Part shown: positions 62,844 through 64,000 of the stretch, one piece after another
How the letters are laid out: each line of letters begins with the position of its first letter
Numbering within the stretch: position 1 is the first letter of the stretch
Origin: an uncultured Pantoea sp.
Lineage (GTDB): Bacteria > Pseudomonadota > Gammaproteobacteria > Enterobacterales > Enterobacteriaceae
Assembly (NCBI GenBank): GCA_913775175.1
Contig: CAJYKU010000013.1
Span: 17,639-81,638 of the forward strand
Direction of reading: 5' to 3'
DNA length: 64,000 nucleotides
The notes under the pieces: generated by a model
What the model saw: only the letters and a program-made list of their open reading frames with translations
Database searches by the model: none
Told to the model about the DNA's origin: nothing
Translations under genes and position numbers: made by a program

Positions 62844-63902
62844 TTACTTTGCAGCACGCGCGACTTCCTGCGCAACACGCTCGGTGGCGTCAGGAATGGC
62901 GACCTGCCGGGCCTGCTCTGCCATAGTCAGCAGCGTTGCACGATCCCACTGTCGCAGCGTCTCTGTAACGGCCTCAACAGTGAACTGCGGCTGCTCAAAT
63001 ATTCTGGCGGCACCCGCCTTCTCCAGCGGCAGCGCATTCCAGTACTGCTGACGATCTTTATGCTGAAACGGCACAAAGATCGCCGGCAGACCTGCGGCCG
63101 CGATTTCGCTGACCGTTAGTGCACCTGAACGACAGACCACCACATCAGCCCAGGCGTAGGCGGCGGCCATATCATCAATAAATTCTGTTATCTTGTGCTG
63201 CGGCTGGCCAGCTGCGTGATACGCCTGCTCTACTACTCTCTGACCGCCTTTGCCGGTCTGATGCCAGATTGTAATGGCATCGCCCAGCTCAGCCGCTACC
63301 TGAGGTAGTGTCTGATTGAGGATCCGCGCCCCCTGGCTACCGCCAACTACCAGCACACGCAGCGGACCGTGACGATCGTGCAGTCGCTCAGCCGGTAACG
63401 GCAGAGCCAGCACATCGGTACGCACCGGGTTACCAACAATATCCGCCGCCGGAAATGCGCCCGGAAAAGCCTGCAGCACTTTGGTCGCGATCTTCGCCAG
63501 CCATTTATTGGTCAGGCCGGCAATGCCATTCTGTTCATGCAGCACCACCGGGATACCGCAGCTCCATGCCGCCAGACCACCAGGCCCTGAGACATAGCCA
63601 CCCATACCCAGTACGACATCAGGCTGCCACTGCTTCATAATGCGCCGCGCCTGACGCCAGGCGTTGAAAATGCGCACCGGTGCCAGCAATAACGCTTTGA
63701 ATCCCTTACCGCGTAATCCGCTGATACGGATAAAATCGATATCGATACCATGCTTCGGTACCAGATCGGCTTCCATACGGTCAGCAGTGCCCAGCCAGCG
63801 CACCTGCCATCCCTGTTCCATCAGGTGATGTGCCACTGCCAGTCCCGGAAAAACATGTCCACCGGTTCCACCAGCCATGACCATCAGCCGTTTGCTACTC
63901 AT
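62844..63902 (-). CDS. murG: UDP-GlcNAc:undecaprenyl-PP-MurNAc-pentapeptide GlcNAc transferase
   Basis: MurG makes lipid II from lipid I at the cytoplasmic face of the inner membrane. The 352 residues have the first G-loop [35 protein letters not shown] (second G-loop), [16 protein letters not shown], and the C-terminal UDP-GlcNAc pocket [23 protein letters not shown] with the [13 protein letters not shown] motif. Its start overlaps the ftsW stop by 4 bases (ATGA). Confidence 0.98.
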   Translation of the reverse strand: MSSKRLMVMAGGTGGHVFPGLAVAHHLMEQGWQVRWLGTADRMEADLVPKHGIDIDFIRISGLRGKGFKALLLAPVRIFNAWRQARRIMKQWQPDVVLGMGGYVSGPGGLAAWSCGIPVVLHEQNGIAGLTNKWLAKIATKVLQAFPGAFPAADIVGNPVRTDVLALPLPAERLHDRHGPLRVLVVGGSQGARILNQTLPQVAAELGDAITIWHQTGKGGQRVVEQAYHAAGQPQHKITEFIDDMAAAYAWADVVVCRSGALTVSEIAAAGLPAIFVPFQHKDRQQYWNALPLEKAGAARIFEQPQFTVEAVTETLRQWDRATLLTMAEQARQVAIPDATERVAQEVARAAK

Positions 63903-64000
63903 CGGGCACCTCGGGTAAACGCCTGCGCTTTCGCCAGGCGCGTTTCATAATCGATACGCAGTAAAAATACGATGGCGGTCGACATAATAATCAGACTCGA
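63899..64000 (-). CDS. ftsW: Peptidoglycan glycosyltransferase/divisome protein FtsW, C-terminal end only
   Basis: Only the last 33 codons are in the window; the 5' part lies to the right. The frame reads [33 protein letters not shown] followed by TGA. This is the final membrane helix and short cytoplasmic tail of FtsW as in E. coli (...[21 protein letters not shown]). The stop overlaps the murG start. Too short for the track, but clear by sequence and position. Confidence 0.93.
   Translation of the reverse strand, partial: SSLIIMSTAIVFLLRIDYETRLAKAQAFTRGAR

Overview
The window is a contiguous stretch of a gammaproteobacterial chromosome. Gene order and protein sequence both follow the Escherichia coli dgt-panD-acnB-aceEF-secA-ftsZ region, read in the opposite orientation. 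Protein similarity is high throughout, but several genes found in E. coli at these positions are missing. An Erwinia/Pantoea-type member of Enterobacterales is the best guess; this rests on recall of families and synteny, not on a database search. I see no prophage, IS element, integron, CRISPR array, tRNA or rRNA.

Layout. 1-5.3 kb: degP (3' end outside the window), dgt, mtnN-btuF, a small secreted unknown, and erpA. 5.5-12.8 kb: hemL, then the ferrichrome uptake operon fhuACDB with a Fur-box candidate. 13-25.2 kb: mrcB, hrpB, thpR-sfsA, dksA-gluQ-pcnB-folK, and the pantothenate genes panB, panC and panD. 25.3-31.8 kb: the ABC exporter yadGH, hpt, a Cys/Met-metabolism PLP enzyme, cueO with a CueR-type promoter, yacC and yacL. 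31.9-43.9 kb: acnB, lpdA, aceF, aceE, pdhR and aroP, with PdhR and TyrR operator candidates. 44.2-50.2 kb: ampDE, the type IV pilus genes ppdD-hofB-hofC, and guaC. 50.4-64 kb: coaE-zapD-yacG, mutT, secM-secA, and the division/cell-wall cluster ftsW(partial)-murG-murC-ddlB-ftsQ-ftsA-ftsZ-lpxC, transcribed right to left.

How the genes work together. The window carries the pyruvate dehydrogenase complex (aceE, aceF, lpdA) with its regulator and a TCA enzyme (acnB). It also carries peptidoglycan synthesis and recycling (mrcB, ddlB, murC, murG, ampD), divisome assembly (ftsQ, ftsA, ftsZ, zapD), Sec export with its translational sensor (secM, secA), pantothenate/CoA synthesis (panB, panC, panD, coaE), iron uptake and Fe-S delivery (fhu, erpA), and periplasmic quality control (degP).

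I did not find an undescribed multi-gene system here. The points worth a second look are: pcnB keeps its AUU start context; the SecM arrest peptide is divergent; nadC is missing from its ampD-ppdD slot, along with can, gcd, speED, clcA and yadS from theirs; the PBP1b C-terminus carries an expanded polyglutamine tract; a small secreted orphan sits beside btuF; and a strong inverted repeat lies in the pdhR-aceE spacer. Starts were adjusted from the ORF track wherever homology and ribosome binding sites favour an internal codon.
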